Source: UBA2821 sp902763335
GTDB lineage: Bacteria > Bacillota > Clostridia > Lachnospirales > Lachnospiraceae
Length of the DNA stretch: 64,000 nt
NCBI GenBank assembly: GCA_052066835.1
Contig: JBQHRJ010000008.1
Strand: one strand, 5' to 3'
Under the pieces are notes generated by a model. It was not told the origin of the DNA and ran no database searches. It saw only the letters and a program-made list of their open reading frames with translations. The position numbers and the translations under genes are program-made. Shown one piece after another: positions 24,919 through 35,000 of the stretch; within the stretch, counting starts at the first letter, position 1, and each line of letters starts with the position of its first letter.

Positions 24919-26634
24919 TTATTCCATCTCATCGCCAAGTTCGATTTCCACTTCTTTCTCGACGTATTCATTCTTTTCTAATGTCTCAATTGTGAGTTTT
25001 ACCTTCTCACCTTTTTTGTAATATCCAAGCTGTTCCTGAAGCTCTTCCATTGAGGATATCGATTCACCTTCCACTGCAGTAATAACATCATATTTTGATA
25101 ATCCTGCTTTCTCGGCTGCACCATCTTTTATTACATCCATAATATATACGCCTTCCGGAATGTCATACATCTGTGACAAATCTGATGTAACATCCTTTCC
25201 GTATATGTTAAGATATCCTTTTTCATTATCATCGACCTTCTGCTTAACATCTTTTGTCATCATGTCATCGATGAGATCCTTAACTAATGAAATCGGTATG
25301 GTATAACCCATTCCTTCTGAATAGTTCTGTGTACTCTTTGCACAGTTTATACCTATTACTTCACCCTTCATATTGAGCAGTGCGCCTCCGCTATTACCCG
25401 GATTTATTGCTGCATCAGTCTGAAGAACCGTTCTGTCATAATTATCCACAGTAATGGTTCTGTTTAATGCACTTATTACACCGGTTGTAACTGACTGTCC
25501 GTATCCTAATGCATTTCCGATGGCTATTGAACCTTCTCCAACCTTGACCTTATCTGAATCACCGAGTGTAGCTATCTTTATAGCTGAAATTGTATCTGAA
25601 TCTATGTCTGATAATGGAATGGATAATACTGCTATATCCTGTTTCTCATTTTCACCTCTTACAGTTGCCTCAACTGACTTTTCATTACAAAACTGAACTG
25701 AAAGGCTGTCAGCATCAGCTACAACATGCTGATTAGTCACTATCAGAAGCTCCGCATCATTCTCACCTACGATAATTCCCGAACCGGCTCCCTGAGTCTC
25801 ATACTGGTCATTTCCGCCTGAACCGTTTCCATAGAAATAACTCCACAAATCGTTTCCTGCCGATTTGATAATCTCAGTACTTGTTATGGCAACAACACTT
25901 GGCATTACCTCATCAACAATATCAGATACATCTGTTATCGTTATGCCTGAACTTTTCGTTGTATCGGCATTCTCTTTTGTTGTATCAGAAGATTTCTTGT
26001 CACTGTCTGATTCCTCCGTCTGCTTTTCAATCGTATTAATGCTTGCAGTCGTATCAGTCTTTGAAATCTGTTTGTCTGAGTTGTCATTAAAATAACGGTA
26101 TCCATAGCCCATTCCTATCATGGTTCCACCTGCTATGGCTCCAAATATCACTGCCATTACTATAAGTCTTATAGCTCTTACAAAGAATCCCGGGCCCTGC
26201 TGTTTTCTCATGGCCTGTCTCTGTTTTTTCTCAGCCTTTTTAGCCGCTGCCCGCTTTATTTTTTCCTGTTTTTTTGCTGCCTTGGCAGCTCTTTTGTCAT
26301 ATGCTGTCTCACTCTGCTGTGTAGTCTGTGCTTCACTATATGACCCTGAGGAATAATTACTGTTTGTATAACCGTTGTTATTACTGTAACCGTTGTAGTC
26401 CTCTGACTGTCTGAAATCATTTTCCCTGTGGGGCAGCGTATCTTTCGTATATCCATATGTGCCATCCTCACTGCTCTCAGACTTATATGTCTCTTCCTGT
26501 GGAGCCTCCTGCTGTGGAGTTTCCTGCTGTGTCTCCTGCTCCTGTATAACTTCTTCCTTTATTTCTGTATTCTCTGAATCTACAAACTGATTTTGTTCAT
26601 CAGTATTTGTCCTGTTTTCAAATTCATCTGACAT
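24919..26634 (-). CDS. htrA: HtrA/DegP-type membrane serine protease with PDZ domain
   Basis: A 571-residue envelope quality-control protease. The first 145 residues are cytoplasmic and low-complexity: Glu/Gln-rich, then Asn/Tyr/Ser-rich, then Lys/Ala-rich. One transmembrane helix spans about 152-178. The trypsin-like domain has H303 (NQHVVADA), D333 (DIAVL) and S415 (GNSGGALL). A PDZ domain follows (about 475-560). AGGAGG lies seven bases before the ATG at 26634. It follows the LCP gene by about 100 bases, close to the end of the surface-glycan locus. Confidence 0.94.
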   Translation of the reverse strand: MSDEFENRTNTDEQNQFVDSENTEIKEEVIQEQETQQETPQQEAPQEETYKSESSEDGTYGYTKDTLPHRENDFRQSEDYNGYSNNNGYTNSNYSSGSYSEAQTTQQSETAYDKRAAKAAKKQEKIKRAAAKKAEKKQRQAMRKQQGPGFFVRAIRLIVMAVIFGAIAGGTMIGMGYGYRYFNDNSDKQISKTDTTASINTIEKQTEESDSDKKSSDTTKENADTTKSSGITITDVSDIVDEVMPSVVAITSTEIIKSAGNDLWSYFYGNGSGGNDQYETQGAGSGIIVGENDAELLIVTNQHVVADADSLSVQFCNEKSVEATVRGENEKQDIAVLSIPLSDIDSDTISAIKIATLGDSDKVKVGEGSIAIGNALGYGQSVTTGVISALNRTITVDNYDRTVLQTDAAINPGNSGGALLNMKGEVIGINCAKSTQNYSEGMGYTIPISLVKDLIDDMMTKDVKQKVDDNEKGYLNIYGKDVTSDLSQMYDIPEGVYIMDVIKDGAAEKAGLSKYDVITAVEGESISSMEELQEQLGYYKKGEKVKLTIETLEKNEYVEKEVEIELGDEME

Positions 26635-26736
26635 ATGCTTACCTCCTGGCATAACGTATTTCTCATTCATTAATTTAAAACAAGTTTATCAATGAATTGT
26701 GTTCATTTTGTGTTCTGCCTGTGAATAAATTTGTAA

Positions 26737-27996
26737 CTATGGAGTGCTCTCAGTCTCACCCGCATTATCTCTGTCCTCAGGAAGTTTAACTTCTTCTATT
26801 CCCGTATAGTCTTCAATATATTTACTTATCTTTGTTACACCGCCTGATACTACATAATTTTTCTTATTAAACAGGTATTCATGTAATTTCTGAACGTTGT
26901 ATTCAAGTCCCTCGGCTACCACCATACTCTCTCCGTCTATAGTCGGCATGGCAATGGTAAACGGAAATCCTGTAGTGTCTGTCAGTGTGAAATCCATCGC
27001 AACCGGTATGAGATCCATTATCTCGTCAAAGTCCATACTTGTCTTTATAAATGTCTCTTCTTCCGTATTGCTGTTTAATATCATTTTAGCAATTTTTATG
27101 AGCTGGTCGCTTCCTGCTGCCTTAGCCTTCTCAACGAGTTTCTTTAACACATATCTCTGTCTTGCCGTTCTTCCCATATCATCCCTGTATTCATTTCCCT
27201 CTTCATCAAAGAATGATGTATATCTGATACGGCAGTAGGCTGTTGCCTGAAGTCCGCTTAAATGAACATTTCCGCTCTCTTCTATATCCGGTGCATCCAT
27301 TCCTGTTACTTCTCTTGTCTCCACCAGATATCCGTTTATATAAAACTGCTCTTTATCCGTTATGTTTACATCCACACCGCCAAGTGCATCTATAATCTCT
27401 GTGAGTCCCGAGAAATTAACTACAACATAATCTGTTATGTTAAGGTCAAGGTTATTATTAAGCATTGATACCGTTCCTTCAGCACCGTCATAGAAAAATG
27501 CCCTGTTTGCCTTTGAGTAAACAGATTCACCCTTTCTGTTTCTCATCTTCATCATAGTATCTCTGTAAACAGACACCATCTTTACGTCGCCTGTCTCATT
27601 GTTGATACTTACTACGATTATGGAGTCACTGTGGGTATCACTCTCAAATTCATCATTTCTTGAATCCAGACCAAATAATGCAATATTTGTATATCCTGTA
27701 AGTTTACGTCTTACTTCCTTGTTAATCTCTACATTATTTTCATCATAGTCTTTATCTTTTACATTCTTGTCATAATCACTTCGCTCAGATTTTAAGAGTA
27801 CATTTCTTACTAACGAACATCCTGACAGTTCCTTTATAAGATTATTTCGTATCTCTATCTTCTTTGCATCACCCGATACCGTATAATATACCCCAAAGCC
27901 CCCGACAGCCAGTGCCAGTATGATAACAACCGCCTCTATGACAAGCAGGGTTATCTTTAATTTCTTTTTTCTTCCCTTTTTCTTATTACCTTTCAT
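26737..27996 (-). CDS. LytR-CpsA-Psr (LCP) family glycopolymer ligase
   Basis: A 419-residue protein with a very basic N terminus, one transmembrane helix (about residues 14-37) and an extracellular LCP domain (about 100-330). Visible landmarks are IALFGLDSRNDEFESDTHSDS, VSVYRDTMM with the conserved arginine, and GLQATAYCRIRYT. LCP proteins move polymers from undecaprenyl phosphate onto peptidoglycan. It closes the run of glycan genes, 20 bases after the initiating phosphotransferase, so it is the natural candidate to attach this locus's polymer to the wall. Confidence 0.94.
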   Translation of the reverse strand: MKGNKKKGRKKKLKITLLVIEAVVIILALAVGGFGVYYTVSGDAKKIEIRNNLIKELSGCSLVRNVLLKSERSDYDKNVKDKDYDENNVEINKEVRRKLTGYTNIALFGLDSRNDEFESDTHSDSIIVVSINNETGDVKMVSVYRDTMMKMRNRKGESVYSKANRAFFYDGAEGTVSMLNNNLDLNITDYVVVNFSGLTEIIDALGGVDVNITDKEQFYINGYLVETREVTGMDAPDIEESGNVHLSGLQATAYCRIRYTSFFDEEGNEYRDDMGRTARQRYVLKKLVEKAKAAGSDQLIKIAKMILNSNTEEETFIKTSMDFDEIMDLIPVAMDFTLTDTTGFPFTIAMPTIDGESMVVAEGLEYNVQKLHEYLFNKKNYVVSGGVTKISKYIEDYTGIEEVKLPEDRDNAGETESTP

Positions 27997-28016
27997 TCGT
28001 GTCCTTTCCGCTTATA

Positions 28017-29420
28017 TTAATAAGCATTTTTATTAATAAAGCCTTTAAATACGGTCATGAACATTATCTTAATGTCAAAACCAAACGTCCAGTGTTCTAT
28101 ATAATATAAATCATATTCTATTCTTTTATCTATGGATGTATCGCCTCTGTATCCGTTTATCTGTGCCCATCCCGTAAGTCCGGGTCTCACCTGATGTTTC
28201 ACCATATAGCCCGGAATTTCTTCCTTGAATTTATCTACAAAAAACGGTCTCTCCGGCCTCGGTCCTACCAGGCTCATATTTCCGCTGATAATGTTAAACA
28301 ACTGTGGAAGCTCATCAAGACTGGTACACCTCAATATTTTTCCCACCGGTGTCACTCTCGGATCACCTTTCTTTGTCCAGCACTTCTTTTCTTCATCCTC
28401 GGGCTGAACCCTCATGGTTCTGAATTTATACATCATAAAAGGTCTGTTATGTCTTCCTATTCTCTCCTGACTGTATATGAGAGGTCCTTTTGATGTCAGT
28501 TTCACCGCTATAGCTATAATTGCCATAACAGGGGACAATACTATAATACCGACTGCCGCCCCCACAAAGTCAAGGATTCTCTTAAACATCGCATTGACTT
28601 CATTATTTAACGGAACATATCTTATGTTGATAACCGGAAGTCCCTGTATATCCTCTGTATATGATGTTGTCGGAATAACATGATTGTAATCCGGAATAAA
28701 CTGTGTGTGAATACCCGATTTTTCACATCTCCCGACAATCTCACTTATTCTTGAATACTCTGGCAGTCCGAGTGTGACTGCAAGCTCATCAAGTTCATTT
28801 TCATTAAGAATATTGTCAAGGTCACTTATTCTTCCGATGACGAAAATATTTTTATATACCGTTCCCTTCTTTACATTGTCATCAAGTATTCCCATAATCT
28901 GATATCCCCATTGAGGATTTGACTTTATTCTGTCTATATATCCTTCCGCGGCATGACTGTAGCCCACAAGAAGTATCTTCTTTATGTTAAATCCTTTTTT
29001 TCTAAGCAGTACCAGTCCCTTTCTCTCACACAGCCTGATAAATGTTTCACTGATAACATTTAATCCAAAAAATATAAACAGCATGGTTCTTGAAAAATGC
29101 TGCTGTCTTAACATATACAAGACCGTAAGATATGCTAACAGCACGATAACATTTGCCTTTAAAATGTTAGTCATTATATATCTCATGCTATGTGTACGTT
29201 TTGAACTGTACAGATTAAATACACGGTACAAAATCAGATACATTGGTACAATAATATACAGTGACCTGAAATATGTCTGAACGGTCAGTGCACTGCCCCC
29301 ATTTGAAAATATACCTGACCTGAACTTTATATACCACGCTGCGGCATACGACAAGCTGACAATCAGGCCGTCTATAATAATTTGAAGTCTGATAAAATAC
29401 CTGTAGCTATCTTTAATCAA
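28017..29420 (-). CDS. Undecaprenyl-phosphate sugar phosphotransferase (WbaP/WcaJ type)
   Basis: A 467-residue polyprenyl glycosyl-1-phosphate transferase that starts a glycan chain on the lipid carrier. About four N-terminal membrane helices are followed by a Rossmann-like domain (about 140-260) and the C-terminal catalytic domain (about 275-467). The last contains KRILDFVGAAVGI, the YKFRTMR segment, SLDELPQL and VGPRPERP. The sugar is probably glucose or galactose, but this is not readable from sequence. The start codon is TTG, two bases after the preceding stop, with GGGTG upstream, which suggests tight translational coupling. Confidence 0.93.
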   Translation of the reverse strand: MIKDSYRYFIRLQIIIDGLIVSLSYAAAWYIKFRSGIFSNGGSALTVQTYFRSLYIIVPMYLILYRVFNLYSSKRTHSMRYIMTNILKANVIVLLAYLTVLYMLRQQHFSRTMLFIFFGLNVISETFIRLCERKGLVLLRKKGFNIKKILLVGYSHAAEGYIDRIKSNPQWGYQIMGILDDNVKKGTVYKNIFVIGRISDLDNILNENELDELAVTLGLPEYSRISEIVGRCEKSGIHTQFIPDYNHVIPTTSYTEDIQGLPVINIRYVPLNNEVNAMFKRILDFVGAAVGIIVLSPVMAIIAIAVKLTSKGPLIYSQERIGRHNRPFMMYKFRTMRVQPEDEEKKCWTKKGDPRVTPVGKILRCTSLDELPQLFNIISGNMSLVGPRPERPFFVDKFKEEIPGYMVKHQVRPGLTGWAQINGYRGDTSIDKRIEYDLYYIEHWTFGFDIKIMFMTVFKGFINKNAY

Positions 29421-29422
29421 AT

Positions 29423-30391
29423 TTAATCACCCAGCTTTTTTAATAAATTTATACACAACTCAGCCTCAATTTTAAGGTAGTTATTAACATTTTTCCACTT
29501 AAATTCCACCTTTTTACATTGACTTATCCCTCTGTAGCCCTCAATTACACCCTTTATATAAGTATTACCCAATCCTTTCCTGCACATAAATGCAAATTTT
29601 AACAATTTACCCGCCAGTATAAACGGATAGTTTATTATGAGCTGAAATAACGGCATATTCTTATAATTAAGATATACATTATTTCTGGCTGCAAGTCTTA
29701 CTTTAAATTCATTATATCTGCTTCCGCTTGAACCGCTTCCGATATGATATACTACAGCATCAGGCAAAAATACGTTTTTATATCCGTATATTCTTGCTCT
29801 GTAGCCTATATCCACATCCTCAAGATATGCAAAATGTTTTTCATCGAAGTATCCTATTTTATCAAATAATTTTTTTCTATATATTGCTGCCCCCGCACAG
29901 GATGAAAATATTTCTTTCTCCTGATTGTATTTATCCGGGTCATCACCATATCCATAAGTATATGTACATCCTATAAGAGTATAGTAATCTCCTGCGCTGT
30001 CAATCTTTTTTCTGTCATTAAACTGTATCATTTTAGAGGCACATGAAAATATTTTTTTCGATTTTCTTATTCCCTTTAACATTTCATATACAAAATTTTT
30101 GTCTGTCTCTGTATCGTTATTTAATAAAATAACATATGGGGCATCTGAAGCTTTTATACCCTCATTTACTGCCCTGCTGAATCCATAATTTTTGTCAAGT
30201 TTTATTATCTTTAATATTTTTTCAGGATAATCTTCAAACATTTTTTCTGCAATGTCTATGCTTTTATCTGCAGACGCGTTATCTACTATAATAATCTCAA
30301 AAGATTTTTCCGTCTGTTTTTTTAATGATTCAAGACATGTTTCCATGAACTTTTCACCATTATAGTTAGGTATTACTATCGATGCCTTCAA
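29423..30391 (-). CDS. GT2 glycosyltransferase (rhamnosyltransferase-like)
   Basis: A 322-residue GT-A fold enzyme. The opening SIVIPNYNGEKFMETCLESL and the metal-site region LLNNDTETD are typical of family GT2. HFAYLEDVDIGYRAR is the second conserved block, with the catalytic acidic residues. Similar proteins are often annotated as rhamnosyltransferases, which fits the nearby rml genes. The start is TTG and overlaps the TGA of the previous gene (TTGA). Confidence 0.9.
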   Translation of the reverse strand: MKASIVIPNYNGEKFMETCLESLKKQTEKSFEIIIVDNASADKSIDIAEKMFEDYPEKILKIIKLDKNYGFSRAVNEGIKASDAPYVILLNNDTETDKNFVYEMLKGIRKSKKIFSCASKMIQFNDRKKIDSAGDYYTLIGCTYTYGYGDDPDKYNQEKEIFSSCAGAAIYRKKLFDKIGYFDEKHFAYLEDVDIGYRARIYGYKNVFLPDAVVYHIGSGSSGSRYNEFKVRLAARNNVYLNYKNMPLFQLIINYPFILAGKLLKFAFMCRKGLGNTYIKGVIEGYRGISQCKKVEFKWKNVNNYLKIEAELCINLLKKLGD

Positions 30392-32028
30392 TATTTTACC
30401 CCCTTTTTTCGCAATGAATAATCTGCAAAATTAAGTGTAAGGTTTTTATTATAAAACGGATCTCCCTTTTGAATAATGTTGCTCCACTTTGCCTTGAATT
30501 TTTGCAGGCTCATCACATCCGCATAATATTCTTTGGACCTTTTAGTCTTAATAGTTGCATCCGGCACATATACACTTATTTTGTCAGTTGTTGTTCTGAC
30601 TTTCAGGCAATAATCCGCAACCGCTGTCGCAAAGTCCATCTCATTGTCAAATCCGCCGACTTTACTGAAATATTCTGTATCAATCATCATAAAGCATCCG
30701 CACACCGCCATTGTCTGCTGCGGAACCGCTATTCTTAGATAATATCCTCTGTCACTCTTACCCGCTCCCTGAAATGCGTAGCCAAAGCTTCCTCTTATTC
30801 CCAATGTAAATCCGCCAAACAACAATTTTCCGTGATTATCATATATTCTTCCGCCTGCCACGGCAGTATTGTCTCTTAAAACATACGACAGCAATGTTTT
30901 TATATGATTTGCATCAATCTTTGCATTGCCGTCAGCCAGAAGAACATACCTGTTATTCTGCTTTAATATCGCATCATTTATCTTATCTATATCATAATCA
31001 TCCACATGTATTCTGCTGCACTGATACTTTATACTGCTGCCTGCATCCCCGCTTCCGCCTATAGTCAGCACAGTCACTTCCGGCTTTGATGTCAGTCTGT
31101 AAGTAGTCTTATAATATCCGTATGATTCAGGATACATCTCCACATCCGCATCAATACCGCATCTTTTATAATGCGCCCGCAACACCTTTGCACCATTTTC
31201 GTATGCATATAGTTTACACTCCGGTCTTCCCGCCGTAGAATTCATATGACATCTCCAATGATACAGTACCTTAGGCACATGATGAACATGCTCTGCCCTC
31301 TCTATACATTTCCATATAAAGTCATAGTCCTGTGCTCCGTCATATTCGCTGTCAAATCCGCCTGTAGACAGTGCAATTTCTCTCTTCACCACGAAAAAAT
31401 GGCATATATAATTGTTTGCAAGAAAGTATTCTTCGTTATAATCCGGCTTAAAATGTGGCATATAATAACCTTTTCCGTCAGTGTCAACTTTATCCTCATC
31501 CGTATACAGAACATCAGTATGTGAATTTTTATTTATAGCTCTCACTATCTCATATAATGCAGACGGTGACAGTATATCATCATGGTCGGCAAGGGCAATA
31601 TAATCGCCTGCAGCCATCTCCATTGCCTTGTTGGTATTAACTGATATTCCCTCATTTTCGTCAAGGATTTTGTACTTAATTCTGTCCTCATCCTTCATAT
31701 ATTTTCTGACTCTGCGGGTTATCTCTGTCTCTTTGGCAGTACCGTCTGCAAGACACAGCTCCCAGTTTGAATATGTCTGTGCAATCACCGAATCCACCAG
31801 TTCTTCCAGAAAATCTACCGGAGTATTATAAAGAGGAACAATAATACTTATTAACGGTCTGTAGGCAAATTTTCTGTTTCTCTGCTTTTCCCGTCTTTCT
31901 TCACTTAAAGCAGGCCACATCTTATATGCAGCCTGCTCCTTAATATGTCTCTTTGCTTTTGTTATTGTACTCTTTAATCCTTTTTTCTTAAAGAAAGAAT
32001 ATCCCCTGATTATCTCCTGCTTAATCAT
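30388..32028 (-). CDS. GT2 glycosyltransferase with degenerate second GT domain
   Basis: A 546-residue protein. The first GT2 domain (about residues 58-290) is normal, with ISIIVPLYNTP, ADHDDILSP and DGAQDYDFIWKC. The second half (about 320-530) aligns in outline with the second GT2 domain of the giant neighbour, but its key sites are lost: where that protein has LLNNDTE this one has LLADGNAK, and the late YHYES block has become IKTKRSK. The second half is probably catalytically dead and may serve as a structural or binding part. The gene likely arose by duplication from the neighbour or a shared ancestor. Confidence 0.88.
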   Translation of the reverse strand: MIKQEIIRGYSFFKKKGLKSTITKAKRHIKEQAAYKMWPALSEERREKQRNRKFAYRPLISIIVPLYNTPVDFLEELVDSVIAQTYSNWELCLADGTAKETEITRRVRKYMKDEDRIKYKILDENEGISVNTNKAMEMAAGDYIALADHDDILSPSALYEIVRAINKNSHTDVLYTDEDKVDTDGKGYYMPHFKPDYNEEYFLANNYICHFFVVKREIALSTGGFDSEYDGAQDYDFIWKCIERAEHVHHVPKVLYHWRCHMNSTAGRPECKLYAYENGAKVLRAHYKRCGIDADVEMYPESYGYYKTTYRLTSKPEVTVLTIGGSGDAGSSIKYQCSRIHVDDYDIDKINDAILKQNNRYVLLADGNAKIDANHIKTLLSYVLRDNTAVAGGRIYDNHGKLLFGGFTLGIRGSFGYAFQGAGKSDRGYYLRIAVPQQTMAVCGCFMMIDTEYFSKVGGFDNEMDFATAVADYCLKVRTTTDKISVYVPDATIKTKRSKEYYADVMSLQKFKAKWSNIIQKGDPFYNKNLTLNFADYSLRKKGVKY

Positions 32029-32071
32029 ATCTCAACCACACTTTCCAACGTACCTTTCAAAGACGCAAATA

Positions 32072-35000
32072 TTAATCCGGTATATAGAAATCTGAACGAT
32101 CCAGTGAAAAATTAGGATTGTAATATGGATCTCCATCCTCTATAACCTTATGCCATCTGCTCCTAAACAGCCCTACTTCCTGCTGGAAGCGTTTCTTTTT
32201 GGCTCTTGTATCTTCAAATCCTCTTGATTTTGATTCATAATGATACAATTCACAATATGGTGTAAACACATTTAAATATCCCTTTTCTCTTGCCTTCAGG
32301 CAGAAATCAACGTCATTAAATGCAACCGTAAATTTCTCATCAAGTCCACCAAGTTCTTCATATATACTCCTCTTAACGAGCATACATGCACCTGTAACAG
32401 CCGAAACATCCTGTGCGTAATACAGTCTTCCCATGTAACCTACATTTTCCCTGTCTACTCCGTAGTGGGTATGTCCTGCTGCGCGGTCGGCACCGAGTCC
32501 GATAACTATGCCGGCATGCTGGATGGTATCATCACCATAATAAAGCTTTGCACCTACAACAGCAACATCATCTCTCTGACCATACATCATGAGTTCTTCC
32601 ATCCAGTCATCATTTATAACCTCAGTATCATTGTTTAACAAAAGTATATAATCACCTTTTGCTGACTTTTCTCCAAAATTATTAATCTTTGAATAATTAA
32701 ATTCATCTTCATAAGTAACAACAGATATTTTATCATTCTTTTCGAGCTCTTTATAATACTCAAATGTTTCATTTTTAATACTGTTGTTTTCTATGATTAT
32801 TATCTCATAATTTTCATATGTTGATTTATTTAATATAGATTCAACACATTTTTTAAGGTCTGACTTATGATCTTTATTCGGTATAAGAATAGATATCATA
32901 GGTTTTGACTTAAGTTCATATTTTATTCTGAATATAGTCGGAAATGCCTTACTGCTCATTACCTCTGCTTTAAGTCCTGCACCTTTAAGATGAGACTCAA
33001 CTGCACGTTTGGCTGCATCTATTGCATAAGTCTTTGCATTTATGTCTGCCGCAACTGATGCCGGATGCGAACGCCAGTAATATAATATCTTTCTGATATG
33101 GAATACCTTCTGTGCCTTATCTGTAAGTCTGAGTATAAGGTCATGATCCTGGCTTCCGTCATATTCTGACCTGAATCTTCCCGCCTTTTCAAGTAAATCT
33201 GCCTTAAATACAGAAAAATGACATATATAGTTATTAGCCCTGAGATTGTCTATGGCAAAATCCGGCTTACAGTGTTTCGTTATAATATTAAATATATTTG
33301 TTCCCTGGAATGTAGCTTCATCCGTGTAAATATAATCTGCTCCATGCTCGCATATGGCTTTCATATCCTCAAATAATACTGACGGATGCAGGAAATCATC
33401 ATGGTCAAACAATGCAATATAATTACCTGTAGCCATGTCTATACATGCATTTGTATTTCCTGATATTCCGAGATTCTCCTTGAGGCGCTTATACACAATT
33501 CTCTTGTCATTTTCCATATATGAATGACAGATTTCTTCTACATAAGCATGCTCTGCATCACTTCCGTCTGCAAGACACAGCTCCCAGTTCTCATATGACT
33601 GAAACTGTACCGACTCTATCATTTCCCTTAAGAATCTTTCAGGGGTATTATACAATGGAACTAATATACTGAATTTTACGTCTACAGGGAATTTTGTCTC
33701 TCTCTGTTTCTTCCATTCAGACTTCGGACACATAATGTATACTATCTTCTCTACGGATGTCTCCTCCGGTCTTATCTTCTTAGGTGCAGGCTGACCCTTT
33801 ATCACTGCCTTTAATTTCTTGCAGGCTTTATATGTCACCTTATTGGATTTTAAAGCCTTTTTAGTTCCATTCTTTATAACTCTGACAGGCTTAGTCATTT
33901 TCCATGATTTTGATGTCACCATCAATTCCTTCTCTCTGTTCAAATTATCTATCTGTGCATTGGCAGCTTCAAGCTGTCGTCTCAAATCTTCATTTGCTCC
34001 TGCATAATTTGCCAACGCTTTTTCACTCTCAACCAGTCTTGTCAACTTATCGGCAACAGTTCCACAATATTCTGATGCCTTTGTCTCAAGATAATATTCT
34101 ATCTCTATTTCCTTTATAATAGTTCCTTCTATCTCAAATTCAAGCCACGGATCATCGGCAAATACATATACCTGATCATCAATTCTCACACCGTTTGTTT
34201 TAAAAGGAACACTCAGTCTTCCATTTGCAGTCACTCTGTCAATACGCATCGTGCATCCCATCTCACAAGGATCGAAACGGTAACGCATAACACCATCCTG
34301 CACTTTTATTTTAAATGCATATTTTCCTTCAGTAGAACTGATAATAGTCTGCTGCGATGTGTTTTCCTCTGTATATCCGTCGCCATAATCACTGTAAAGT
34401 CTTACAGTACTGCTCATATTACAGAGTACGGATTTGACATCTGTAGCATTTTTGCCTATGATTTCATACAGTTCCCTTAACGGATGTTTTTCACCTTTTA
34501 CATACTTCTGGAAATTTACTTCCATTTTCTCAAATGTTTTTACATCGTTTTCGCTTAATTCAATATAAGACTTATCTCTTAATCCATTTCTTGCATTATT
34601 TGTTGCAAAATAATAGTGAAGCATTCTGTATATTATAAATTCAACAGGTACCGGAAAATCAAATGTCCACTCATAGTCAATAAGTTTCCATTTATCACCG
34701 TCAGATATGATATTATTGAGGACCATATCTATATCATTGACATCTCCGGTGTGCATTATGCCTTCAAACTCTGCATCTCCAAATACTTCGACAAACTCTT
34801 TTGTCTTTTCAAATTTTTTAGATGCGTTTTTATCCATGATTATCTGAATAAGCTCTTTTATAATATTTTCTGCCTTTTCAGGTTTACCTTCGGTTATATA
34901 ATTATCCGCAATCTCTTCTAAAGTCTTACCCTCCAGAAATTCACATTCAACCATATCACCGTTTTTTATATTCTCACATACTGCGAGTTTTGAGCCATCA

